Of a DNA stretch of 64,000 bases, positions 30,096-40,100 are shown in pieces. A program made the translations under genes and the position numbers. Source of the stretch: Trichomonas vaginalis G3 (Eukaryota > Parabasalia > Trichomonadida > Trichomonadidae); NCBI RefSeq assembly GCF_026262505.1, contig NC_067207.1, forward strand, positions 5,154,252 through 5,218,251. The letters are read 5' to 3'. Every line of letters starts with the position of its first letter. Position 1 is the stretch's first letter. The notes beneath the pieces are model-generated. The model did no database searches, was not told the origin of the DNA, and saw nothing but the letters and a program-made list of their open reading frames with translations.

Positions 30096-30854
30096 ATGAA
30101 TTCTGAGCTTCAAATGAAATGTATTGAAGTTTTAGAAAAAATAAAAGAAAGACCGACATCTAAGTGGTTCATGGACCCTGTTGATCCAAATAAAGATCAC
30201 TGTCCGGACTACTTTCAATTAATTACACGTCCTTCCGACTTATCGACAGTACAATCAAAACTTGAAAACGGAGAATATAAAACAGTTGCCCAATTCAAAG
30301 AAGATCTTTCTTTGATTTGGTCGAATTGCTTAAAGTATTGGTCAGAAGAATCATTAATCTCAACGCTTGCTATTGACCTTAAACAATACTCAGAAAGACT
30401 ACTTAACTTCATCTCAGATCAGCCTCATATAGACTGGATAAACGAATTGATGTACTTAATTGAAGAACTAAGTTCTGCAACTAAGCCACTTACTTATAAT
30501 TCAGTCAGTTCAAAGAAACGATCGCCATCAAATCCAAGTATCAAACAATATGATATGACTCAAGATGACGATGTCGAAGAAATCAAATTTACTCAGGAAG
30601 ATCTTGAGAATCTTAAAACAGATATTGATTCATTTACTACTGATGATGCTAAAACGCAGCTTGCAGAATGCATCAAGACAATATTACCAAGACTTTTTTC
30701 ACAGAGACCAGTTGTCAGCGTAAATCTCTGTAACCTTTCTCCTCAAGCATTGAAAGCTTTATCAGACAAGGTTGAAGAGCTGAAGAGTGGTACTTCAAAA
30801 GATAAAGTTGATGCAAAAGGCAATAAATCTTCAAAAGAATCTGATTCGGACTAA
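30096..30854 (+). CDS. Bromodomain protein, BET-like, with changed acetyl-lysine pocket
   Basis: A 252-residue protein from ATG 30096. Bromodomain at about 5-105: KWFMDPVDP in the WPF-shelf/ZA region, DYFQLITRPSDLSTVQSKL, then DLSLIWSNCLKYW. In active bromodomains the last stretch ends in Tyr-Asn and that Asn holds the acetyl-lysine; here it is Tyr81-Trp82, so binding should be weakened or altered. A C-terminal segment (VSVNLCNLSPQALKALSDKV) resembles the extra-terminal domain of BET proteins, followed by a Lys/Ser/Asp tail. The likely role is chromatin binding in transcription. An in-frame ATG at 30036 would add 20 residues from the transposable element directly upstream. I chose 30096 because the added residues are not bromodomain-like. 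Confidence 0.82.
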   Translation: MNSELQMKCIEVLEKIKERPTSKWFMDPVDPNKDHCPDYFQLITRPSDLSTVQSKLENGEYKTVAQFKEDLSLIWSNCLKYWSEESLISTLAIDLKQYSERLLNFISDQPHIDWINELMYLIEELSSATKPLTYNSVSSKKRSPSNPSIKQYDMTQDDDVEEIKFTQEDLENLKTDIDSFTTDDAKTQLAECIKTILPRLFSQRPVVSVNLCNLSPQALKALSDKVEELKSGTSKDKVDAKGNKSSKESDSD

Positions 30855-31237
30855 TTATTCATAGTTAGATAGAGATGTATAATATTAATAAATGTTCTGT
30901 TAATCATTTACTAATTTTTATATCAGTTACCAGTTTTTAGCGTGATTTCAAAATACCAAAATTTGATCTCAAAATAAATAGCCAAAATGAGTTGAACAAT
31001 AGCTTACAATGCATAAGACATATTTTTCTTAGTAAAATTATTCAAAAAATTACTATCAATGGGTATGGCCATAGTATATTAACAGAATGAGCCTCATAAA
31101 ATAAGAAGCCTGTACTGTGAGAGCTAGCCTAATTGTATATTGATATCGTGTAATAAATTACTAACGTAAAATTATTTTATAAATGAAGTTTTTACTTTCA
31201 AATAAGACCTGTCATTCGGAAAGCTATATTAAAGTTC
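30855..31237. other. Intergenic spacer, nothing recognised
   Basis: AT-rich spacer between convergent genes without supported features. Confidence 0.4.
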
Positions 31238-31411
31238 TTAATCGTACTTCTTGAAGCCAAGAAGTTCAGCGCGTTCGCGGAAGCATCTGCGGCAAATGTT
31301 TAAGCGGTATTGGCGGATAACACCACGGCGCTTGCCACAAATTCTGCATGAGCGCTCAACGGAGCCTTTAGCGTTATCGCGTGGGTGCTTTGGAACAAAG
31401 TCTACTGGCAT
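31238..31411 (-). CDS. RPS29: Small-subunit ribosomal protein uS14 (S29)
   Basis: A 57-residue protein from ATG 31411, the usual size for eukaryotic S29. It begins MPVDFVPKHPRDNAKG and carries the zinc ribbon CRIC (22-25) ... CRRC (40-43) with the conserved GVIRQYRLNICRRCFR and C-terminal LLGFKKYD. It sits in the head of the 40S subunit near the decoding region. The open frame extends 63 codons upstream, but that part is not ribosomal and the ATG at 31411 matches the family start. No initiator TCAY was seen just upstream. Confidence 0.95.
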   Translation of the reverse strand: MPVDFVPKHPRDNAKGSVERSCRICGKRRGVIRQYRLNICRRCFRERAELLGFKKYD

Positions 31412-31996
31412 TACAAAAAAGGCTAAGCAAAGACCAAACCGAAATTTCTGCTCAAATTTTGGGCGCACTTTTTTCGAGAGCATTCTTTGGGATTTATACA
31501 TACTATTACATAAAGTATCGAAATTCCCTAAAATTTTGTGAATTACTATGATCTTTTCCATAAAATTACGATAATTATACATAAAACCATGCTGTTGCAT
31601 CGTAAAAAATGATCACCATAAGCATGTATCTAGCAACAAACTAGTATACGGAAGATCTCATTTGAATATTTATTACGATTGCTCATTGTGTATTCAATTA
31701 AGCCAATATATCAGAATCACAAGATTATCTTTTCGATAAATGTATAAAATTAGTTGTGGAGATCATGAATTGCCCGTAAATTTGAATCATAATTGAGAAA
31801 AAGTTATTGATAATAACCAAAATGATTAAATGAGACTATTTTACATTAGTTGGAAAAGCTCAAAACTTAACAGAGGCATTAATGATAATAATACTGAATT
31901 ATCTAAGAAAACTGTTATAATTTAATAAAAAAAGACAAAAAAAGTTTTATTTGAGGAAGAATACAGTATTAAAATATAATTATAATATCAGTATGA
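31412..31996. other. Intergenic spacer, nothing recognised
   Basis: About 580 bases of AT-rich DNA; the open frame upstream of S29 here has no recognisable protein content. Confidence 0.45.
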
Positions 31997-33385
31997 TCAC
32001 TTCTGAGCTTCCATGTATTGTTGTATCCTGTCTGCGATTTGTTTGAAGTAAGTTGGATCAATTTTAGTTTTAATTTGACGCATTATTTCATCAACAATGT
32101 ATGGAAGTGGATTGTTTGCTGGGATGTTTGCTCCTGATGGATTTGGAGTGGCTGGCCAAATAGAAAACATTGCTTTGTCAACTTTCGGAATTTGGAGGCC
32201 AGGAACGAGCTCTGTCTTAGGATTGAACTCGTAGATCTCTATACCCTTGATATTCTGGAATAATTCGACAAGCATTTTGGCGTTTTCTTTGGCTTCTTTG
32301 TATTTCGGCATCATTGGAGCGGCCATGAAGAGAATTACGTCGCGTTTCTGGTCGAGAGCAACACGCATGAAGTCCTTAGCACGAAGACGAGCTATTCCAT
32401 CCATATCTCTGTACTCTGGTTCATCAATACCTAAAACGTTCTTATTTAAGAAGATTTCGAGGTCTCTTTGTGTTGGCTCTGGGTTCTGGAACAATTGGAC
32501 TTTGGCTCTGATTCCGTTCTTTGAAGAAAGAACATATAAAGGATTTCCGTAATTTACAATGCCAAGAGACTGCGATAATTGCATGCATTTGTAGTAGTCG
32601 CAGAACTGGTATGAAAGATTGCCTTTGTACAAATGTGAAACGTTTCTCCATAATTTTGCGATATCGTGCTTTTGAAGTGGATCTCTTTCGTCGAGAATTG
32701 CTATAAGTGTATGTGGTGTATCTGGGTTGCCGAGGTTCTCTGGATTAACAATCAATTCGATCATTGGCTTCGATAAATTCAATAATTCGTCTGCATCGAT
32801 TGTAGAGACGTTTTGTGTAAAGAAATCGACTGGTCTTGTTATTTGGGCATTTTCTATTCCTAATTGAGCTGCAGCTGTTTCGTTCTGAAGAAAAGCAAAT
32901 TTAAGTGAACCTGGGAACAATGGCATGACATTTTTAGCAAGAGGAAGTAATGATTTGTTAGCTATAACGATATTTGCTGGATATTGATTGTTCTGAAATT
33001 CGAAAACTTCGAAAACGCTATTTAGAGTTGTCATTGCGCCAATTGTAAGAGATTCGCAGAAGGAAATCAAACCTGCTTGAGTATACTCTCCTTTATATAA
33101 TCTAAGGAATTTTGATCCAGCGAAAATTGCAACTGAAGGAATTTCTTTGACGTCATACTTCTTTTGAAGTGGCTTACTAACATCAATATCGACGGAAATC
33201 ATACCAACTTTTCCTTCGAATCTATCTATGATATCGTCCATCACATTCAAGATTTTATCGCATTCAGTGCAACCTCTTGTTGTAAACAAAACAAGAGTGT
33301 AAGGATTTGCTGCAACCTTTTCAGGAAAACGCTTTGTACCAACCATTGGCGTTTTAGAAAGGCATAAGGATAATAAGAAAAACAT
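31997..33385 (-). CDS. Protein disulfide isomerase-like thioredoxin protein
   Basis: A 462-residue protein from ATG 33385 with a signal peptide (MFFLLSLCLS). The first thioredoxin domain (about 12-115) has the active site GCTECDK with CTEC at 39-42, the buried SVDIDV strand and the conserved cis-proline loop EIPSVAIF. The middle region looks like redox-inactive thioredoxin folds. Another near 345-450 (DVILFMAAPMMPKYKEAK) has a thioredoxin strand but no CxxC. It probably forms or rearranges disulfides in the endoplasmic reticulum, although there is no KDEL-type C-terminus (ends MEAQK). One active CxxC instead of two separates it from classical PDI. Confidence 0.85.
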   Translation of the reverse strand: MFFLLSLCLSKTPMVGTKRFPEKVAANPYTLVLFTTRGCTECDKILNVMDDIIDRFEGKVGMISVDIDVSKPLQKKYDVKEIPSVAIFAGSKFLRLYKGEYTQAGLISFCESLTIGAMTTLNSVFEVFEFQNNQYPANIVIANKSLLPLAKNVMPLFPGSLKFAFLQNETAAAQLGIENAQITRPVDFFTQNVSTIDADELLNLSKPMIELIVNPENLGNPDTPHTLIAILDERDPLQKHDIAKLWRNVSHLYKGNLSYQFCDYYKCMQLSQSLGIVNYGNPLYVLSSKNGIRAKVQLFQNPEPTQRDLEIFLNKNVLGIDEPEYRDMDGIARLRAKDFMRVALDQKRDVILFMAAPMMPKYKEAKENAKMLVELFQNIKGIEIYEFNPKTELVPGLQIPKVDKAMFSIWPATPNPSGANIPANNPLPYIVDEIMRQIKTKIDPTYFKQIADRIQQYMEAQK

Positions 33386-33633
33386 GATTTTTAAACTACG
33401 ATTATTGTAAAGTTCAATTTATTTCATATTACAAAAACAAGAGTTTATGATGGATTTAAAGAAAAACTAATATGGTCATGATTAAAAGCATGGTTAGGAG
33501 GGTTATTTAAAGTAATATAAAGAAACATATTTCGAAATTTTTTTATGAATAAAAAATATAAAACAAATAATAAATAAAACCACATAAATATGAAAATCAA
33601 ATCCATATTCAGAAGTGGTATATAAGAATAAAA

Positions 33634-34830
33634 TTAAGGTTTGGAGATATTAACTAAATAAATCACTCGAGAAACTCTCGGCTTCGCTGCAACCGGGATT
33701 AATCTCGAGTCCAACTTTGCCTGTATCTTTTTAGTACCTGGCAAAGCGTTGTATTCGCTAACCATCGTATCTAATTTTGCTTTTGGTCTTTCGAGTTCTT
33801 TTTCCTTCCTTTTCTTTAGTAATTCGAATTCGAGTTTAATTTCATCGTTTAATTGTATAAGTTCTTGAGTATGACGCTTAATTAATTCTTTTTTCAGATC
33901 ATCGTAATCCAATGACGCTGTATCGCAGTTAGGATCCGATAGGCGCTTGAATTTTGCAACTATCAATGGCCCATCACGTAAAATCGCTTTAATATGAGTT
34001 GGATATTCAGGATGAGGAACTTCAATGAATTTTGCATCCAGATTTGATTGTTCTATCGAATGTGTTGATAGTAACCTTTCTGTTCGAATTCTTGAATTTC
34101 TTTTTGTATCTGCGAATTTTTGTTCCCATTTTGTATTTATTTGATCTATGGTTGCCTGCATCTCGTGTATTTTCATTTCCAACATCATGCGAGAAGGAGT
34201 ATCGCATGTTGGAGGATTTCCTCGAGCTGAATTCGGCATTTCTATTGGCATAAAGTCTGTATCGTTATTGGCATTGTTCCAGAATGAATGAGCCTCTTGC
34301 GGTGTCTTGGATTTTTCTCCTAACAAGCGTGAGTGTCTGTTAATATTTGGTTGATTTTCGTTACATGTTAAGATAGGAGGTAGGTTTAATCCGTGCTTTA
34401 TGAGCAGTGGTTTGTCAATTATTGTATTTGAGGTGTTTTGGGCGGCAAGAATCTTGTTTGTCATTTCGGTAGGTAAAAGCAAGTCATCGCTTGAATCTTC
34501 GGATCCAAGAACGTTATTTATCGCAGGTACTCTTGGGGATTCTTCAATGTTAATTGGTGGGTGTTCGATGTTAGTGTTTTTTTGATAAGAATTTTTTAAG
34601 ATTGAAGTGGGATATTGAGTTTTTGGAGAGTCTTCATCGGATGATGATATTTCAAATGGATCATTTGAAGCAGATGTAAAAGTTGACAAAACTGAGTTTA
34701 CAATAGGATGAATTATTTGATTTTTATCTGGACCTTTATATTTTGGTAGAAATTCGCTCACAAAGATGTCGTTTGGTTCATCCCGGAAAAATGAATTGCC
34801 TCCGCCAAACGTACAACTCACTCGTGCCAT
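33634..34830 (-). CDS. Coiled-coil protein, trichomonad-type hypothetical
   Basis: A 398-residue protein taken from ATG 34830 (MARVSCTFGGGNSFFRDEP); the frame extends 27 codons upstream only to TTG. The first half is low-complexity with Ser/Asp patches (EISSSDEDSP, GSEDSSDDLL) that look like phosphorylation sites. The second half is helical with heptads (MLEMKIHEMQATIDQINTKW; later LKKELIKRHTQELIQLNDEI). It ends in a short basic region. I know of no assigned function; a cytoskeletal or centrosomal scaffold would fit but is only a guess. Confidence 0.72.
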   Translation of the reverse strand: MARVSCTFGGGNSFFRDEPNDIFVSEFLPKYKGPDKNQIIHPIVNSVLSTFTSASNDPFEISSSDEDSPKTQYPTSILKNSYQKNTNIEHPPINIEESPRVPAINNVLGSEDSSDDLLLPTEMTNKILAAQNTSNTIIDKPLLIKHGLNLPPILTCNENQPNINRHSRLLGEKSKTPQEAHSFWNNANNDTDFMPIEMPNSARGNPPTCDTPSRMMLEMKIHEMQATIDQINTKWEQKFADTKRNSRIRTERLLSTHSIEQSNLDAKFIEVPHPEYPTHIKAILRDGPLIVAKFKRLSDPNCDTASLDYDDLKKELIKRHTQELIQLNDEIKLEFELLKKRKEKELERPKAKLDTMVSEYNALPGTKKIQAKLDSRLIPVAAKPRVSRVIYLVNISKP

Positions 34831-35680
34831 TCCTTCAAAATTTTGTAAAAAGAATTTTTTTTTGTTTGATTGTAAAAACAATTCCGTTTGTAATTTTGAT
34901 TGCGTCTTCAATTCCCAAATAGCACAAAATGAATATAACTCAGATTTAAATTCCTACGGATGAAATTTTTTATCGAGAAAAAAAACGTTAGTATTTTTAA
35001 TAGCGCATCACTGTAATTGTTAAAATATTGCATTAATTAAAATCTTTATTCAAAATTTTTTCAATGAGAGCACAATTTTGTAAAAATTTTCTGAAAAATT
35101 CGTGAACTGAATTTCAAAATTTAGTTAAATCCGAATTTACTACGAAAATAAAATAATTTCTCGAAAATGAAGTTTTTCGATTGAGAGGCAAAGGTGAATT
35201 CATTTTTTGCTCCCGTAAATCTTATTACAATTTATGAACAATAAAAACATTTAACCCCCATTCAATTAATTTTCTTAAATTTGAATTATGATGATAAGTA
35301 TACGATGAGATGTCATCACTATGAAAAAGCTCTACAATCTGTCTTCCTGATTTCATTTGTCTATAATTTAAGATAGTATCAAGTGCCGTAATATCGCTAT
35401 GAACGCTCAACAAAAATTGATATTGATAAATCAATCATCGTAAATTAGAGTTGTAATTCAAATATCTTGTTAAGAAATCGACTTATCATGGAATTTTACC
35501 TTATTTGATGGAGTTCTTGCAAAAGATTTCATATATTTTCTAAATTGACCTCAATAAGTTTATAATATATTAATCGATCAGGATTTTTACATTTTATATT
35601 TATATACAAGCAAAAGCATGATAATTTTCCTTCTATCAAATAAAATTAAGCCAAGCATCAACAAATCATAGCACAGACTA
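34831..35680. other. Intergenic region, nothing firm
   Basis: About 850 bases of AT-rich DNA. A short minus-strand frame at 35225-35434 starts only at TTG and has no family signature, so it is not called. Confidence 0.45.
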
Positions 35681-37068
35681 AGGGTTTCGTTTTGCGAAAA
35701 AAACGTACAATACGCAATTTCGCTAGAAAAACATTTAGCTAGCAATTTCGACCTTTGACTCCACTCAAGACGTCACTTTTTTAATTTTGCGGTATCATAT
35801 TTTTGGAAAATCTTTATGAATATTATATAAAAAGTCTCTTTAATATCTATATTTCATATTTTTATCGATTTTTAAAGTTTTTGCGAAAAGTATTCAATTA
35901 TTTTTGCTATTTGGTCGGGTAAATGTCAGATTTGCGACATTTTCTGATATGATATTCAGATTCTACGTTGATAATAATGCTTATAGAACCCTCTTGTTAT
36001 TGTGTCAAAATTGCGAAACCGATAGCAAAAATATCTCGCAATATCAAAATTGAGATATTGAGTGAATTATGCATTATAGAGATTAAAAATCTGATTTGTG
36101 AAAACATCTTATCAGTTTCTAGCTAATTCAAAAATCTTTACTATCTTATTCGAGAGAGGGTCAAAGTTGCTATTTGTCAATTTTCCACAAGAATATAATG
36201 GGGAAAAAGTTATCATATAGTTGATCTCATTCACTGAGGTGAGAGATGCATGTAGTGTAATGTGACACATTGGCTTCATTTTTCTCTTTTTTATTGACGT
36301 AAACTATTCAATTTTTGTGTTCTCCATTCAAATTTCAGAATTTTTTTTGCAGATTTCACGCTACATTCGAAGTTACCTTTTGTAACAACCACCACTGCCT
36401 ACGAAAGACGAAAGTGTGTCACGATTTCACCCGGAAATCCGACGGTTGTTTAAGAGTAAGCACTTTTGGCACCTACTCTATCTTATTCGATTAAAATGAA
36501 AAGGGAATAGTTTCATTATGCTTTAAATGACAGCCTTATAATATAATCATAGTTTTCGCTCAATATGCAGCATTTTTTTTTCGAAATCTATGGTCAATGT
36601 CCTAAATACTGATTGCTTTGCATTCATATCTCTTACATTTTCTATACCCACATCACTATTCATTGCTATTCCTATCTTTTTCATTTTTGTTTGTTTCTCA
36701 TAATTTCTCAAAAAACACGATAACTTGATATTTGTAAATATCATACTTTATAACGTAAATAAGAACTTGACCTATTAAGAAAAGCAGTAATGAAAAGAAA
36801 ATCTGAAATTCATAAAAATTACAAGTTTCTGATGACAATTAGCTTAATTAAACCAGGTACAAGATTATATAATTGTATTTTCTATCCAATTATCCATATA
36901 ATATCTTATCCAGAAAAAATAACTTGATCAATACCAAATGATTTTTTAACTAGTAAATAAAGTATTTTCTTTACACACACATTGTATATCATAGTTTTTT
37001 TTTGGTTTCGCAAAACATCCAAAAACAAATATGCTATAAAAGTGACAATTTTTGCAAAACGAAACCCT
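35681..37068. mobile_element. 1388-bp non-autonomous TIR element with TA duplication, upstream of HECT gene
   Basis: The ends are inverted repeats, AGGGTTTCGTTTTGCRAAAA read inward from 35681 and 37068, with TA directly outside both ends (35679-35680 and 37069-37070). A TA target and inverted ends fit the Tc1/mariner type, known in trichomonads; no transposase frame is present. The longest ATG frame inside is a 65-codon minus-strand stretch at 36547-36744 that I do not recognise. The right end lies 88 bases before the ATG of the HECT ligase gene. Confidence 0.75.
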
Positions 37069-37156
37069 TATTTGAGGTTAATTTATATAAATTTTTAAAA
37101 TTTCTTCCAAAATTCAATAAAATCATACAAATTAATGAGATGGAATTCTGTCTTAT

Positions 37157-40100
37157 ATGAAATTATATACGATTTTTCAAAAAGTGAAGGAAAATCTTTT
37201 TCGACCAAGTAAAAATTTGGAAAAAAAATTGATCAAAATGTTTAGTGATAAATCTGATTCTGATCTTTTAGAATTTATTCGAAACCTGCAGGTAGATCTC
37301 TCATATAAAGAGTACTCTGCCGGGGATATTGATACAATGCTAAAGGATACAATCAACTTTTATAAATCGAATAAAGACAAAACTATTTCCATGGAACTAG
37401 TTTTCCTTCTTATCAACTGCTTAAAGCATGTTGAAAAGCCAAAATTGGCAGACTATTTCCAGCTTTTTGACCTTCAAAATTATTCATTCGAGAATGCTCA
37501 ATTAGTTTTGCAATCAAACCATCTTTATCGGTCGTTAAATGAAGAATCATATTCATCCTTCCACGGCTACTTGCAAAATCTCTACAATTTTGTGACAAAA
37601 TCCAACTTAGATAGCGAAACTATCCAAGTAAACAATAATGAATACACGCGCAAGGAAGCAATTAAAACAATCTACGAGCTTTTTGGTCTTGTTAAGATCA
37701 CTTCCGAAGAATTTTTGAAGTTAATTCCATTTATTTTCACAAAGGATTATTTACCACCGGAAAACTTGCTTAAGCTTGCATTTGAAGACGAAGACATTGC
37801 CAGAATTGCTGACAAACTACCAAAATGTGTTCTTAAAAAAGCTAATTTGATTTCAAACCTTCCGGACAAGGCAATAATTACGATTATTAGAGCCAACAGT
37901 CCTCAGGAGAACATTGACCTTCTTAATACATTAGTAGGATCTAAGCTTTCCCAAAAAGTTTTATTTGAGTTCATTTTAAGCCTCAAGAAGACAGATATTC
38001 CACAGCAATCAGCCCAATATTTATTTTCCTCACTCAACATCAGCGAATTTACCCCAGAAATATGCGAAGTTTTACTTGATTACCAAGTTGAGTTCCTTGT
38101 CAAAGAGGACATGCAGATAAACTACGCTATTCATCCCCTATTCTTCATTACCCATATCGATCAGCCTCTAGAACATATCCCTGTCGATGTTATTAACGAT
38201 TTGATTACAAAATGTGACAAACCAGAGAAGTTATACCCAGCATTGACACCAGACTTTGTCTGCCAAGCACTTAAAGGCACAGATTTCTGGTTAAAGTTCA
38301 TTCCTTCCTGCAAGATTTTATCTGTATCGAATTTCAACAGTTCTGTTCAAAGTTGCTTCATCAACAACCAAGATCGAGACACTCTATCAACAGTTATTGT
38401 TGATCTCATCAAGAAATCCGGTGAAAACATCACTCCGATTTGCAAATTTATCAAAAACGTTGTTGCAATGAGTCTCGATGTCCTTGCCAAAGATGATCTT
38501 GTCCAATACGCCCTTTCTCTCACTTCCCAACCCCCTGTTTCATTCTGGAACATCTTCCAACGCCCAGAAAAGTTTTTGGCCTCAGTTTTCGGAGACACAA
38601 TCAAAGCATCCACGCTCCCCTTCTTCATGTACACGTCATTACCTGTATTCGCCTATTTCATGGACACTGCTGTCATGTTTCCGCCAATTACCATTCAAAA
38701 TTTGACAGAAAGTGGCATAAAAAGTGTCATTGAATATATTACATCAAAACACAAAGGGATGACTAAATTATTAGAGCCGATAGAAGGTATATCAGACAAT
38801 TCCTTGTCATTGATTGTATCTGCACAGCTATTTACTGCATGTTACATGACAGGAAAAGCAATTCCTATAATTAATGGCATAAATTACAAAAATATTTTGC
38901 CATTTACTGCTGTTTGCTTCAAGATATTGAGAGAAGCACATAGCATAGAGAATATATTCAGACCAACTGAGATATTCGATAAACTAAGTACAACAAGTTT
39001 CGAAGGAAAACCACTTTTGGCTTTGTTGTCAGAAATTTCGAACTTGACAAATTTGGATTTGATTTCGATGCAAAGAATATTCACTGATTCTTTAAGAACT
39101 CCTAAGTTCTCCATGGACTCTTTCGATAAGTTTATCAATAACATAATAAACCAGTTCGGAAGATTCGTCGATTTCAATGAGTTACAAACAAATGATCAGT
39201 TAGTTTCGGCGGTTTTGACACATTTATCTCAAATTTCTGGTACAGAGAGTACAGTTGTAAATAACTACTTCTCAAACAAAGGAGATAAAATACTGGAGAT
39301 TGCGTTTAACTACTCAAAACATCAGCAATACAAACAAGAAATGAAATTCAAAAGAAATGTTTTCGGAAAGGATGTTTTGAATAATTTCTTGTCAAAAATT
39401 TCAAAAAGTGACATGATTTATTTCTTGAGAATTTTTGATTGTCAAAACTTTGATTTATCAGTATTTTCTATTTCTGATGATGATATTAAATTAATTCTTC
39501 AAGATGCCATCAAAAATAAGAATGAAGATGATGTAAATTCAATTTTCAAATACATTGAAATTTCAAAGAAACTGTTACAACTGTTTTATGACAACGGTTT
39601 GCCAAATACGATTAAATTCAGATATATTGAACAAGTAAATTCATCTGACTTGGAAAAAATGAATTCAAACGAACTTGTTCAAATTTTTGAGAACTTTACA
39701 TCTTCTCAATTATTATCACAGATCAAAACAGTGAAAAACAAGAGGAAATTACCATCTGATCTATTAGATAACGATCAGTTCAATGAGGAAGAAGAACCAG
39801 AGCAAAACACAGAAAAAACGAAATATAATTTGTTTGAAGCTGTTGAAAAATTGATTCCAACAACAAAATTGTTTAGTATTGTCAAATATTTCGATCTAAT
39901 TTCTGACTGCTTCTGTATTTCGGCTGAATCATTGAGTAGAACAGTGAGAGACATGAAATTCGAGTCAGATACTGGTTCTCAAGCCATAGACATCTATTAC
40001 GCACATGAAGTAACAGATATGTTGATAAGAAGAAGTTCTCCTTTGAAATTACCTGATAATTCTGAATTTTCAAAGAGGTTTTTGGAAAATTTGATAGAAA

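Noticed and set aside
35225-35434. 69-codon minus-strand frame
   Set aside because: Starts at TTG and shows no domain.
36547-36744. 65-codon minus-strand ATG frame inside the TA element
   Set aside because: No transposase motif, no conservation evidence; probably chance within AT-rich DNA.
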